Assembly: GCF_958439165.1 (NCBI RefSeq)
Contig: NZ_OY288120.1
Coordinates: 1 to 64,000, forward strand
Length of the DNA stretch: 64,000 nucleotides
Source: an uncultured Hydrogenophaga sp.
GTDB lineage: Bacteria > Pseudomonadota > Gammaproteobacteria > Burkholderiales > Burkholderiaceae_C
Direction of reading: 5' to 3'
The notes beneath the pieces were generated by a model. The model was not told the DNA's origin. It worked only from the letters and a program-made list of their open reading frames with translations, and did no database searches. Shown here piece by piece: positions 29,113-37,376 of the stretch. The first letter of the stretch is position 1; every line of letters starts with the position of its first letter. Made by a program: the position numbers and the translations under genes.

Positions 29113-29634
29113 ATGCTGCAAGCCACCCGACTCGTCCCCCAGGGCCAGGGCCTGGCCCCGGTGCTGCTGCGGCGGGCGCCGAAGCTGGTGCTGGACTGGG
29201 ACCTGCGCCAGAAAAGCCGGTTCGACGCCCTGGCCTCCGACCAGCAGCGCGTGGGCGTGTTCCTGCCGCGCGGCACCGTGCTGCGCGGCGGCGACGTGCT
29301 GGTCACGCAGGACGGCGGCCTGCTGCGCGTGGTGGCAGCTCCGCAGCCGGTGCTGCGCATCACGCCGTGTGCCGAACACGGCCAGGTCTTCGACCTGCTG
29401 CGCGCCGCTTACCACCTGGGCAACCGCCATGTGCCGGTCGAGCTGCACACCGATCACCTGCAGATCGAACCCGACCATGTGCTGGCCGACCTGCTGCGTG
29501 CCATGCACCTGACGGTGCAGGAACTCATGGCCCCTTTCGAGCCGGAAGGCGGCGCCTATGCGGCGGGCGGGCATGGCCACGGTCATGCCCATGCACACGG
29601 ACATCACGACCACGCCCATCCGCATGACCACTGA
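29113..29634 (+). CDS. ureE: Urease accessory nickel chaperone UreE
   Basis: UreE carries nickel to the UreDFG-apourease complex. The 173-residue protein has the N-terminal peptide-binding domain and the metal-binding domain, with the conserved segment AYHLGNRHVPVEL, followed by a strongly His-rich tail (about 148-173, starting GGHGHGHAHAHGHHDH). The tail should bind extra nickel. It starts 7 bases after ureC, and its final codons overlap the start of ureF. Confidence 0.96.
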   Translation: MLQATRLVPQGQGLAPVLLRRAPKLVLDWDLRQKSRFDALASDQQRVGVFLPRGTVLRGGDVLVTQDGGLLRVVAAPQPVLRITPCAEHGQVFDLLRAAYHLGNRHVPVELHTDHLQIEPDHVLADLLRAMHLTVQELMAPFEPEGGAYAAGGHGHGHAHAHGHHDHAHPHDH

Positions 29635-30316
29635 ACCACCCGCCCTCCTGCCCTTGCTGTGGCTGGCATCGCCAGCCCTGCCGGTGGGCGGCTTCTCGTA
29701 TTCCGAGGGGCTGGAAGCGGCGGTGGAGGCCGGTCTGGTGCACGATGAAGCCAGCACCGCCAGCTGGCTCGACGACCAGCTGCACCTGGGCCAGGCGCGC
29801 AGCGACCTGGCGGTGGTGGCCCAGGCGGTGCCCGCCTGGCGCGCGGCCGATCATGCACGCCTGCAGGCCCTCAACACCTGGGTGCTGCACACCCGGGAGA
29901 CCCACGAACTGCGGCTGCAGACCGAACAGATGGGCCACTCCATGCTGGCCTGGGCACGCAGCCTGGGGCCGGCAGGCGCCACCCTGATCGATGCGCTGGA
30001 CGCTGCCCACCTGGCCCCGCCCACCTGGCCGCTGGCCTGGTCGGCCGCTGCGGCCCACAGCGGCGCGCCGGTGCGCGACTGCGTCACCACCCTGGCCTTC
30101 GCCTGGGCCGAGAACCAGGTGCAGGCCGCGTTGAAAGCCGTGCCGCTCGGCCAGGGGGCCGGGCAGCGCACGCTGGCACGACTGGTGGCCGCCATACCGG
30201 CTGCCATCGACACCGCGCTGAGCCTGCGCGACGACCAGCGCCAGTCCTTCCTGCCCTCGCTGGCCATCCTTTCGGCCCGGCACGAAACCCAGTATTCGCG
30301 CCTGTTCCGCTCCTGA
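29624..30316 (+). CDS. ureF: Urease accessory protein UreF
   Basis: UreF acts with UreD and UreG in loading nickel and carbamylating the urease active site. The 230-residue protein has the family N-terminal SPALPVGGFSYSEGLE and the C-terminal SRLFRS ending. ATG at 29624, which overlaps the last 11 bases of ureE, gives the usual N-terminus (MTTEPPALLPLLWLASPALP); in-frame ATGs further upstream lie within the ureE His tail and would add residues not seen in the family. Confidence 0.94.
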   Translation: MTTEPPALLPLLWLASPALPVGGFSYSEGLEAAVEAGLVHDEASTASWLDDQLHLGQARSDLAVVAQAVPAWRAADHARLQALNTWVLHTRETHELRLQTEQMGHSMLAWARSLGPAGATLIDALDAAHLAPPTWPLAWSAAAAHSGAPVRDCVTTLAFAWAENQVQAALKAVPLGQGAGQRTLARLVAAIPAAIDTALSLRDDQRQSFLPSLAILSARHETQYSRLFRS

Positions 30317-30339
30317 ACGCCCCTGTACGCCTGACTACC

Positions 30340-31005
30340 ATGACCGCCCTGCACCACATCCCTGGCCGCACCAAACATCTGCCCCCGCTGCGTGTGGGCA
30401 TCGGCGGACCGGTGGGTTCAGGCAAGACCACCCTGCTGGAAATGCTCTGCAAGGCCATGCGCGAGCGGCACGACCTGATCGCCATCACCAACGACATCTA
30501 CACCAAGGAAGACCAGCGCCTGCTCACCATCAGCGGTGCGCTGCCGGCCGAACGCATCATGGGCGTGGAGACCGGCGGCTGCCCGCACACCGCGATCCGC
30601 GAGGACGCCTCCATCAACCTGGAGGCCATCGACCGCATGCTGGTGCAGTTCCCGGATGCCGACGTGGTATTCATCGAAAGTGGCGGCGACAACCTGGCCG
30701 CGACCTTCAGCCCTGAACTCTCCGACCTCACCATCTACGTGATCGACGTGGCCGCCGGCGAGAAGATCCCGCGCAAGGGGGGCCCCGGCATCACCAAGAG
30801 CGACCTGTTCGTCATCAACAAGACCGACCTGGCCCCGCACGTGGGCGCCGATCTGGAGGTCATGAAGGCCGACACCGCCCGCATGCGGCCGGACGCCGCC
30901 CGCCGCCCGTGGGTCATGACCAACCTCAAGACCTTGTCCGGCGTGGACGAGGTGGTGCGCTTCATCGAGACCCGCGGCATGCTCGTCACCGCCCAGCCGG
31001 CCTGA
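30340..31005 (+). CDS. ureG: Urease accessory GTPase UreG
   Basis: UreG is the GTPase that drives nickel insertion into urease. The 221-residue protein shows the P-loop GPVGSGKTTL, the metal-binding Cys-Pro-His motif in TGGCPHTAIRED, the FIESGGDNLAATFSP segment and the guanine-specificity motif NKTD. It closes the operon, 23 bases after ureF. No clear terminator follows before tRNA-Ser. Confidence 0.98.
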   Translation: MTALHHIPGRTKHLPPLRVGIGGPVGSGKTTLLEMLCKAMRERHDLIAITNDIYTKEDQRLLTISGALPAERIMGVETGGCPHTAIREDASINLEAIDRMLVQFPDADVVFIESGGDNLAATFSPELSDLTIYVIDVAAGEKIPRKGGPGITKSDLFVINKTDLAPHVGADLEVMKADTARMRPDAARRPWVMTNLKTLSGVDEVVRFIETRGMLVTAQPA

Positions 31006-31038
31006 GCGTCCCGGGCCGCCATCGATGACGCAGGCCGC

Positions 31039-31044
31039 TAGAAT
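31039..31044 (+). promoter_or_regulatory. Putative -10 box for tRNA-Ser
   Basis: TAGAAT lies 12 bases before the 5' end of tRNA-Ser, giving a start of transcription close to the gene. The -35 region is weak, so the call rests on the -10 box and the position. Confidence 0.4.
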
Positions 31045-31056
31045 GCGGGCCTCCCA

Positions 31057-31144
31057 GGAGACTTGGGTGAGTGGTTTAAACCAGCAGTCTTGAAAACTGC
31101 CGACGGGCAACCGTCCGTGAGTTCGAATCTCACAGTCTCCGCCA
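31057..31144 (+). tRNA. tRNA-Ser(UGA)
   Basis: An 88-base class II tRNA with acceptor stem GGAGACT/AGTCTCC, a 5-base anticodon stem GCAGT/ACTGC around loop CTTGAAA (anticodon TGA at 31091-31093), a long variable arm (CGGGCAACCG region) and encoded CCA. The long variable arm is diagnostic for serine. Confidence 0.97.
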
Positions 31145-31250
31145 GCACAGCTCCCTTCCCGGTCATTCGCCTGTCCGGCCCGATTCGCCGCTATAACCGG
31201 CGGCTGCGGCCCGATCGGCGCGTGTGCGCCAGGGCCCCAGGGAGACGAAC

Positions 31251-32732
31251 ATGTGCATGGTCTGCTACACGCAAACCTCCGATGGTGAAGCCCGGCTGCC
31301 CGCCGGCATCAAGCCCTGCCTGTGCGGCGCGGCCATCACCCGTGCCGCCATGCGGCGCATCGAGGCCGATCTGTCGCGGCGCGAATTCCTGGGCGGCAGC
31401 GCTGCCGTGCTGGCGCTGTTCGCCGGTCTGGGCCTGCAACCGGCCCATGTGCAGGCCCAGCCGGCCGGCGCACGCCCCCCGCTGCTGCTGACCAACCTGC
31501 GCTTGTTCGACGGCCGCACGCCACGCCTGCAGGCCGGGCGCGACATCCTGGTCCGGGATGGCCGCATCGAAGCCCTGGTGCCGCCGGGGCAAGGCCCGGC
31601 CGAGGCGCAGCGCATTGACTGCGGCGGCCGCAGCGTCATCCCCGGCCTGATCGACGCGCACTGGCACGCCACCCTGGTGGGCGTGAGCCAGGTCGCCGCC
31701 ATGACGCAGGACGTGGGCTTCGTGCACCTGATGGCCGGGCGCCAGGCCGGTGCCACGCTCATGCGCGGCTTCACCACGGTGCGGGACGTGGGAGGGCCTT
31801 CGTTCGGCCTGAAGCTGGCCATCGACCGCGGCGTGATCGACGGCCCCCGCATCTACCCCAGCGGGGCCATGGTGTCGCAGACCTCGGGCCATGGCGATTT
31901 CCGGTTCCTGAGCGAGCTGCCGCGCATGCCGCAGGACGGCCCTTCCTACACCGAGCGCATGGGCGCGGCCGCCATTGCCGACGGCCGCGACGAGGTGCTG
32001 CGCCGTGCGCGGGAGCAGCTCATGCGCGGGGCCAGCCAGATCAAGATCATGGCCGGCGGCGGCGTGGCCTCGATGTACGACCCGCTGGACGCCACGCAGT
32101 ACCTGGAAGAGGAAATGAAGGCCGCCGTGCAGGCCGCCGCCGACTGGGGCACCTACGTGTGCGCCCACGTGTACACATCGCAAGGCATCCAGCGGGCCAT
32201 CCGCGCCGGGGTCAAGTCGATCGAGCACGGCCAGCTGGCCGATTCCGCCACCATCCGCATGATGCGCGACGAGGGCGTGTGGTGGTCCATCCAGCCCTTC
32301 CTGGCCGATGAAGACGCCAACCAGTACGCCGACCCGGCCAGCATCGCCAAGCAGCAGCAGGTGGCCTCAGGCACCGAGCGGGCCTTCCGCGAGGGCCGCT
32401 CGCTGGGGGTGAAGATGGCCTTCGGCACCGACATCCTGTTCAACCCGCAGGGCGCGGCATCGCAGGGCCGGCAACTGGCCAAACTGGCGCGCTTCATGCC
32501 GCCGCTGGAGGCGCTGAAACTGGCCACCGGTTCGGCCGGGGAGCTGCTGGGCCTCTCAGGCCCGCGCAACCCGTATCCGGCTCCCCTGGGCGTGATTGCA
32601 GAAGGCGCGCTGGCCGACCTGCTGGTGGTGGACGGCGATCCGTCGAAGGACCTGGCCTTCCTGGGCACGCCGGATCAGTCGCTCAAGCTCATCATGAAAG
32701 ACGGCCGGATTCACAAGCAGGCGCTGGCCTGA
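31251..32732 (+). CDS. Tat-exported amidohydrolase family metalloenzyme
   Basis: The 493-residue protein belongs to the amidohydrolase superfamily, near imidazolonepropionase/Xaa-Pro dipeptidase-like members. Metal-site residues are visible: HWH in DAHWHAT, a likely carbamylated Lys in QIKIMAGGG, His in CAHVYT, His in SIEHGQ and Asp in AFGTDILF. Before the enzyme lies a Tat-type signal (SRREFLGG at 42-49, hydrophobic core, AHVQA near 69) preceded by an odd 40-residue leader with four Cys (2, 5, 23, 25). GGGAGACG precedes the ATG. The substrate is unknown. Its 3' end overlaps the convergent bfd gene by 22 bases. Confidence 0.87.
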   Translation: MCMVCYTQTSDGEARLPAGIKPCLCGAAITRAAMRRIEADLSRREFLGGSAAVLALFAGLGLQPAHVQAQPAGARPPLLLTNLRLFDGRTPRLQAGRDILVRDGRIEALVPPGQGPAEAQRIDCGGRSVIPGLIDAHWHATLVGVSQVAAMTQDVGFVHLMAGRQAGATLMRGFTTVRDVGGPSFGLKLAIDRGVIDGPRIYPSGAMVSQTSGHGDFRFLSELPRMPQDGPSYTERMGAAAIADGRDEVLRRAREQLMRGASQIKIMAGGGVASMYDPLDATQYLEEEMKAAVQAAADWGTYVCAHVYTSQGIQRAIRAGVKSIEHGQLADSATIRMMRDEGVWWSIQPFLADEDANQYADPASIAKQQQVASGTERAFREGRSLGVKMAFGTDILFNPQGAASQGRQLAKLARFMPPLEALKLATGSAGELLGLSGPRNPYPAPLGVIAEGALADLLVVDGDPSKDLAFLGTPDQSLKLIMKDGRIHKQALA

Positions 32733-32923
32733 TCTTCACGTCGCAGGTGCACCACCCGCTGGCGGGGTGCACATTCGGCCCACAGGTCGCGGGCGCAACC
32801 TTCGCACTGGCCACACTGGGTGGCCACGCCATGCTCGAGCTGGATGTCGTCGAAGGCCATGCCGGCGCGGGCGCACTGGGCGATGGTTTTGTCGCTGACG
32901 CGGTGGCAGACACAGACGATCAT
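32711..32923 (-). CDS. bfd: Bacterioferritin-associated ferredoxin Bfd
   Basis: A 70-residue [2Fe-2S] protein that in relatives reduces the iron core of bacterioferritin so that iron is released. Four Cys ligands follow the Bfd pattern: CVC near the N-terminus and CGQC about 30 residues later. ATG at 32923 is chosen because the protein then begins MIVCVCHRV as in the family; the frame extends upstream through the promoter. A Fur box and an extended -10 lie immediately upstream, and bfr is the next gene upstream on the same strand, fitting iron-starvation control of iron release. Confidence 0.92.
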   Translation of the reverse strand: MIVCVCHRVSDKTIAQCARAGMAFDDIQLEHGVATQCGQCEGCARDLWAECAPRQRVVHLRREDQASACL

Positions 32924-32946
32924 GGCGGGCGGTGTGCGGACGGTGA

Positions 32947-32974
32947 ATTTTAGCAAATGATAATCACTCTCATT
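32947..32974 (-). promoter_or_regulatory. bfd promoter with Fur box
   Basis: AATGATAATCACTCTCATT at 32956-32974 is close to the 19-base Fur consensus. On the minus strand TGCTAAAAT (32947-32955) forms an extended -10 box, so Fur bound to the box would block RNA polymerase. This predicts bfd expression when iron is scarce. Confidence 0.75.
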
Positions 32975-33006
32975 CAAATCCGCAAGCCCCGCCCGGCAGA
33001 GGGGTC

Positions 33007-33483
33007 TCAGCTGACGGAACCCATCTGGCTCTGCAGGTAGTTCTGCAGGCCGACCTTCTCGATCAGCTCCAGCTGGGTCTCGAGGAAGTCGATGTGCTCC
33101 TCAGTGTCGTCCAGGATGTGCTGCAGCAGGTCGCGCGACACGTAGTCGCGCACCGATTCGCAATGCGCGATGCCGTTCTTGATGGTGGCCTGGGCCGCGG
33201 TTTCCAGCGCGAGGTCGCTGCGCAGGATTTCGGGCACGTCCTCACCGATGTTGAGCTTGCCGAGGTCCTGCAGGTTGGGCAGGCCATCGAGCGTGAAGAT
33301 GCGGTCCATCAGCTGGTCGGCGTGCTTCATCTCGCCGATGGATTCGCTGTATTCCTTGGACGCCAGCTTGTCCAGACCCCAGTGCTTGAGCATGCGGTAG
33401 TGCACGAAGTACTGGTTGATGGCGGTGAGTTCGTTCTTGAGCTGCGCCTGCAGGTGGGCGATGGCTTGAGGGTCGCCTTTCAT
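33007..33483 (-). CDS. bfr: Bacterioferritin
   Basis: Iron-storage protein forming a 24-subunit shell, 158 residues, the same length as the E. coli protein. Ferroxidase ligands Glu18, Glu51, His54, Glu94 and His130 are in place and Met52 is present for haem. The sixth ligand, Glu127 in E. coli, aligns with Thr127 here (DDTEEHID), so the di-iron site may be altered or use Glu128. bfd follows downstream after 83 bases with its own Fur-box promoter. Confidence 0.95.
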   Translation of the reverse strand: MKGDPQAIAHLQAQLKNELTAINQYFVHYRMLKHWGLDKLASKEYSESIGEMKHADQLMDRIFTLDGLPNLQDLGKLNIGEDVPEILRSDLALETAAQATIKNGIAHCESVRDYVSRDLLQHILDDTEEHIDFLETQLELIEKVGLQNYLQSQMGSVS

Positions 33484-33546
33484 GGCCGTTCCTTTCTGTC
33501 GATGGATGAAAGCGCCTTAGGTTAACCCCGATCCGGCCGCCGGGTT

Positions 33547-33807
33547 TCAACGCTGTTTCATCAGCGCTTCGGCCCAATCGACTGCAAAGGTTTCGGCAGC
33601 TTTCTCCCACGACCAGTCGCGCGGCATCACAGTGAGGTCGACCTGCTGCAGGGCCTGCAGCACATGATCTTCCAGCGCCTCCCGGATGGCGGTGAGCTGC
33701 TCCAGATCGGGGGGACGACCGCAGGCCATGCGGTGCGCGCACACCGCATCGACTGCCGGCACCACCACCTGCCGCAGACGCCGTGGGTCGAGTTCGCTCT
33801 CGGTCAT
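33547..33807 (-). CDS. Small hypothetical protein near bfr
   Basis: An 86-residue acidic, helical-looking protein with no membrane segment, signal peptide or motif that I recognise. Two Trp residues near WSWEKAAETF and an N-terminal stretch DPRRLRQVVVPAVDAV are its most distinctive parts. It lies between modE and bfr, all on the minus strand, without tight coupling (63 bases to bfr). The start at 33807 is the only good ATG. Function unknown; the coding call rests on length, base composition and the absence of a competing gene. Confidence 0.6.
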   Translation of the reverse strand: MTESELDPRRLRQVVVPAVDAVCAHRMACGRPPDLEQLTAIREALEDHVLQALQQVDLTVMPRDWSWEKAAETFAVDWAEALMKQR

Positions 33808-33868
33808 GGCGCCAGACTAATCACCGCACCATGGCACCGGTACCGGGATGACCCTGATGGATGTCCGT

Positions 33869-34678
33869 TCAGCCCGGCAAGGCCAGCACCACAGCCGACT
33901 CGTCCACCGCAGCCTGTGCCGGCTGGTTCAGGCGCAGGCCATGACCGGCCGCTGCAAAGCCCACCAGCTGCAGACCATCGGCCAGCTGCAGGCCCACCTC
34001 GCCGGCGGCCTCGCGGCGGCTGGGCAGGCGGGTCACCACGCCCTGCAGCAGGTTGCGGCCCGGCATGTGGTCGACGGTGCCTGCCACCGCCACGGCCGTG
34101 GCCTTGCACAAGGCCAGGACCGGCATGCCGGCCGCCAGCCCCAGCAGTTGAGAACTTTCGCGCGTGATGCGGGACTGCAGCAGCAGGCCTTCGGGTTGCG
34201 CTCCCGCCGGTTCGAGACGCACCAGCACCATGCCCTGGGAGGACCGCAGACCCGCCACACGGCACGGGAACTGGTTGCGCATGCTGGTGCGCAAGGCCAG
34301 AGCGGCCCGTTCGATACCGGCGACCGCCTGTGCCGTGGAGGGCTGTGCGTGCCATGCGGCCAGGGCCTGCGTGCGCGCCAGCTGCAGCGCATCGGCGGCC
34401 TGCAGCACCTGCAGCCCGGCGGCAGTGAGGCGGGCGCCGCCACCGCCGCTGCCACCCACCGCCTTCTCCACCAGCGGAACCCCGGCCAGGTTGGCCAGGG
34501 TCTCCAGCGCCTGCCAGGCGGCCTTGTAGCTCACACCGGAGGAGCGGGCCGCTTCCGAGATGGAACCGGCCTCGCCGATGCGGCGCAGGATGTCGATGCG
34601 CTTGTCGCTGGCGCCGTGGCCCAGCACGTCGGCCAGCGGCAGCGCGGTCGAGGCGGGACGGACGGGTCGGGAGGGCAT
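33869..34678 (-). CDS. modE: Molybdate-responsive regulator ModE
   Basis: ModE binds molybdate and then represses molybdate uptake genes. The 269-residue protein has an N-terminal winged helix-turn-helix of LysR-like type (about 18-85; DKRIDILRRIGEAGSISEAA, SYKAAWQALE) and two C-terminal Mop domains (about 130-195 and 200-265; SMRNQFPCRVAGL, the second starting near MPGRNLLQGVV). This is standard full-length ModE. It is divergent from modA, with a palindrome between them that fits a ModE operator, so it probably regulates modABC and possibly itself. Confidence 0.94.
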   Translation of the reverse strand: MPSRPVRPASTALPLADVLGHGASDKRIDILRRIGEAGSISEAARSSGVSYKAAWQALETLANLAGVPLVEKAVGGSGGGGARLTAAGLQVLQAADALQLARTQALAAWHAQPSTAQAVAGIERAALALRTSMRNQFPCRVAGLRSSQGMVLVRLEPAGAQPEGLLLQSRITRESSQLLGLAAGMPVLALCKATAVAVAGTVDHMPGRNLLQGVVTRLPSRREAAGEVGLQLADGLQLVGFAAAGHGLRLNQPAQAAVDESAVVLALPG

Positions 34679-34710
34679 GCGGTGATGTTAGGCGATGACC
34701 TATACTGCGC

Positions 34711-34733
34711 CGCTATTCAATATCTGAATAGCG
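34711..34733. promoter_or_regulatory. ModE operator palindrome
   Basis: Perfect inverted repeat: CGCTATTCA (34711-34719), five-base centre ATATC, TGAATAGCG (34725-34733). It ends nine bases before the modA start and sits between modE and modA. It resembles the known ModE half-site pattern CGnTAT...ATAnCG. Binding here would block modABC expression when molybdate is plentiful. Confidence 0.75.
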
Positions 34734-34741
34734 AGCTGACC

Positions 34742-35509
34742 ATGCTGAACACTGCCCTGCTCCGCTTCGCCCGCCACGCTGCCCTCCTGGCCACCGCCCT
34801 GCTCGGCGCCCTGGCCCAGGCCGGCGAGGTCTCGGTGGCGGTGGCCGCCAACTTCTCGGTCCCGATGCAGAAGATCGCAGCGCGCTTCCAGCAGGACACC
34901 GGCCACAAAGCTGTGCTGGCCTTCGGCTCCACCGGCCGCTTCCACGCCCAGATCAGCAACGGCGCGCCGTTCGAGGTGCTGCTGGCGGCCGATGCCGCCA
35001 CCCCCGAGCGGCTGGAGCGCGAAGGCTTCGGTATCGCGGGCAGCCGCTTCACCTATGCGGTGGGCCGGCTGGTGCTGTGGAGCGCGTCGCCCGGCCTGGT
35101 CGACCCACAGGGCGCGGTGTTGCGCAGCCCGGGCCTGACCCGGCTCGCCCTGGCCGACCCCAAGCTGGCGCCCTACGGTGCAGCCGCCATAGAGACCCTC
35201 ACCCGGCTGGGCCTGGTGGACGCCCTGCGCCCGCGCTTCGTGCAGGGAGAAAGCATCGGGCAGGCGCACCAGTTCGTGGCCAGCGGCAATGCGCCGGCCG
35301 GGTTCGTGGCGCTGTCGCAGGTGCAGGTGGATGGCCGGATCACTTCGGGCTCGGCATGGGTGGTGCCGACCGAGCTGCACAACCCGCTCCGCCAGGACGC
35401 TGTCCTGCTGCAACGCGGCCGGGAGAATCCGGCGGCCCAGGCGCTGATGGCCTATCTTCGGTCGCCGGTTGCGCGCCAGATCATCCAGGCGCACGGCTAC
35501 ATCGATTGA
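34742..35509 (+). CDS. modA: Molybdate ABC transporter substrate-binding protein ModA
   Basis: Periplasmic molybdate/tungstate-binding protein, 255 residues. A signal peptide covers about 1-27 (hydrophobic core LLATALLGALAQA) and the mature part begins GEVSVAVAANFSVPM with the oxyanion-binding fold (FGSTGRFHAQISNGAPFEV, LLAADAATPERL). The ATG at 34742 follows the palindrome directly. It starts the modABC operon with modB 12 bases on. Confidence 0.95.
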   Translation: MLNTALLRFARHAALLATALLGALAQAGEVSVAVAANFSVPMQKIAARFQQDTGHKAVLAFGSTGRFHAQISNGAPFEVLLAADAATPERLEREGFGIAGSRFTYAVGRLVLWSASPGLVDPQGAVLRSPGLTRLALADPKLAPYGAAAIETLTRLGLVDALRPRFVQGESIGQAHQFVASGNAPAGFVALSQVQVDGRITSGSAWVVPTELHNPLRQDAVLLQRGRENPAAQALMAYLRSPVARQIIQAHGYID

Positions 35510-35521
35510 CCGCTGCACACC

Positions 35522-36208
35522 ATGCCCTCGCTCGCTCCTGAAGCCTGGCAGGCCATCGCCCTCACCGCGAAGCTGGCCTGCGTCACGACACTGCTGCTGC
35601 TGCTGATCGCCACCCCGCTGGCCTGGTGGCTGTCGCAGACGCGTTCGCGCTGGCGTGCCCCGGTGGCGGCCCTGGTGACGTTGCCGCTGGTGCTGCCGCC
35701 GTCGGTGCTGGGCTTTTATCTGCTGGTGGCCATGGGACCGCAGGGTCCGCTGGGCCAGTTCACCCAGAGCATGGGCTGGGGGCTGCTGTCGTTCACCTTC
35801 ACCGGGCTGCTGATCGGCTCGATCGTGTTCTCGCTGCCGTTTGCGGTGCAGCCGCTGCAGCATGCGTTTGAAGCGCTGGGCCGGCGTCCGATGGAGGTGG
35901 CCGCCACGCTGCGCGCCAGCCCGCTGGATGCGTTCTTCACGGTGGCGCTGCCGCAGGCCCGCACCGGCCTGCTGACCGCTGCCATCCTGAGTTTTGCGCA
36001 CACCGTGGGCGAGTTCGGCGTGGTGCTGATGATCGGCGGCAACATCCCGGGCCAGACGCGGGTCGTCTCGACCCAGATCTATGGCCATGTCGAGGCCATG
36101 GAGTACGCCCAGGCGCACGGACTGGCGCTGTTCATGGTGGTGTTCTCGTTCGTGGTGCTGGCCGGGCTGGCCTGGCTCAAGGGCCGCCAGGGGCGGGTGC
36201 CCGCATGA
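35522..36208 (+). CDS. modB: Molybdate ABC transporter permease ModB
   Basis: Inner-membrane permease, 228 residues with about five hydrophobic segments. The binding-protein-dependent transport motif is seen around ALGRRPMEVAATLRASPLDAF, and VLPPSVLGFYLL and HTVGEFGVVLMIGGNIPG are typical of ModB. It overlaps modC by ATGA at 36205. Confidence 0.96.
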   Translation: MPSLAPEAWQAIALTAKLACVTTLLLLLIATPLAWWLSQTRSRWRAPVAALVTLPLVLPPSVLGFYLLVAMGPQGPLGQFTQSMGWGLLSFTFTGLLIGSIVFSLPFAVQPLQHAFEALGRRPMEVAATLRASPLDAFFTVALPQARTGLLTAAILSFAHTVGEFGVVLMIGGNIPGQTRVVSTQIYGHVEAMEYAQAHGLALFMVVFSFVVLAGLAWLKGRQGRVPA

Positions 36209-37290
36209 GCCGGGACGACCTGCACATCCGCCTCCGTCTGCCCCGCGGCGGCTTCGAACTCGAGGCCGACCTGACGCTGCCGGGCCGCGGCATCAGCGTG
36301 CTGTTCGGCCCGTCTGGCTCGGGCAAGACCAGCCTGCTGCGCTGCGTGGCCGGGCTGGAACGCGCTGTGCAGGCCCGCATCCGCATTGGCGACGAGATCT
36401 GGCAGGACGACGCCACCGGCACCTTCGTGCCCACACACCGTCGATCGCTGGGCTACGTGTTCCAGGAGGCCAGCCTGTTCGACCACCTCGATGTGCTGGG
36501 CAACCTCCATTACGGACAACGCCGTGTGCGTTCGGCGCAAGGCCGGGCGACGCTCGATGCCGCGGTGGAGCTGCTGGGCATCGGGCATCTGCTGTCGCGC
36601 CGGCCGGAGCACCTGTCGGGCGGTGAACGCCAGCGCGTGGCCATCGCGAGGGCGCTGGCCACCGAACCGCGTGTGCTGCTGCTCGACGAGCCGCTGGCCG
36701 CACTCGACCCGGCCCGCCGGCAGGATGTGCTGCCCTGGCTGGAGCGGCTGCGCGACGAGCTGCAGCTGCCCATGCTGTACGTCACCCATTCGGTCGATGA
36801 ACTCGCACGGCTCGCCGACCACCTGGTGGTGCTGGAGCTCGGCCGCGTTCGCGCCAGCGGACCGGCTGCCGAACTGATGTCGGCCATCCACCCGCCGGTG
36901 TTCGATGGCGAGCGGGCCGCTTCGCTGCTGCAGGGCGAGGTGGTCGAGCGCGATGCGCCCTGGCACCTCATGCGGGTGGCCATTCCCGGCGGCAGCCTGT
37001 GGCTGCGGGACGCCGGCCTGCCGCTGGGCACATTGGTACGGCTGCGGCTGCTGGCGCGCGACGTCAGCCTCACCTTGGGCCAGCCCGAAGGCACCAGCAT
37101 CCAGAACCACCTGCCCTGCGTCATGGTCGACGTGGCCGACGACGCACACCCGTCGCAGTGCCTGGTCCAGCTGCGCTGCGGACCGTCGCTGCTGCTGGCC
37201 CGGGTGACCCGGCGCGCACTGCAGCATCTCGGGCTGAAACCGGGCGATGCCGTCTGGGCCCAGGTCAAGTCGGTGGCACTGGTGCCCTGA
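36205..37290 (+). CDS. modC: Molybdate ABC transporter ATP-binding protein ModC
   Basis: ATPase of the molybdate importer, 361 residues. Walker A FGPSGSGKTSLLR, signature LSGGERQRVAIARAL, Walker B VLLLDEPLAALD and the switch His in YVTHS are intact. A C-terminal Mop/TOBE domain (about 292-355) can bind oxyanion and feed back on uptake, as known for ModC. Translationally coupled to modB. Confidence 0.96.
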   Translation: MSRDDLHIRLRLPRGGFELEADLTLPGRGISVLFGPSGSGKTSLLRCVAGLERAVQARIRIGDEIWQDDATGTFVPTHRRSLGYVFQEASLFDHLDVLGNLHYGQRRVRSAQGRATLDAAVELLGIGHLLSRRPEHLSGGERQRVAIARALATEPRVLLLDEPLAALDPARRQDVLPWLERLRDELQLPMLYVTHSVDELARLADHLVVLELGRVRASGPAAELMSAIHPPVFDGERAASLLQGEVVERDAPWHLMRVAIPGGSLWLRDAGLPLGTLVRLRLLARDVSLTLGQPEGTSIQNHLPCVMVDVADDAHPSQCLVQLRCGPSLLLARVTRRALQHLGLKPGDAVWAQVKSVALVP

Positions 37291-37376
37291 AACCGTGAAG
37301 TTCGTCCCGCCGGGGCGGACAGAGCGGCTCAAGACGGTGCCGATGTCGCCGATACAGGGTACAGAAAGGTGGCCTG

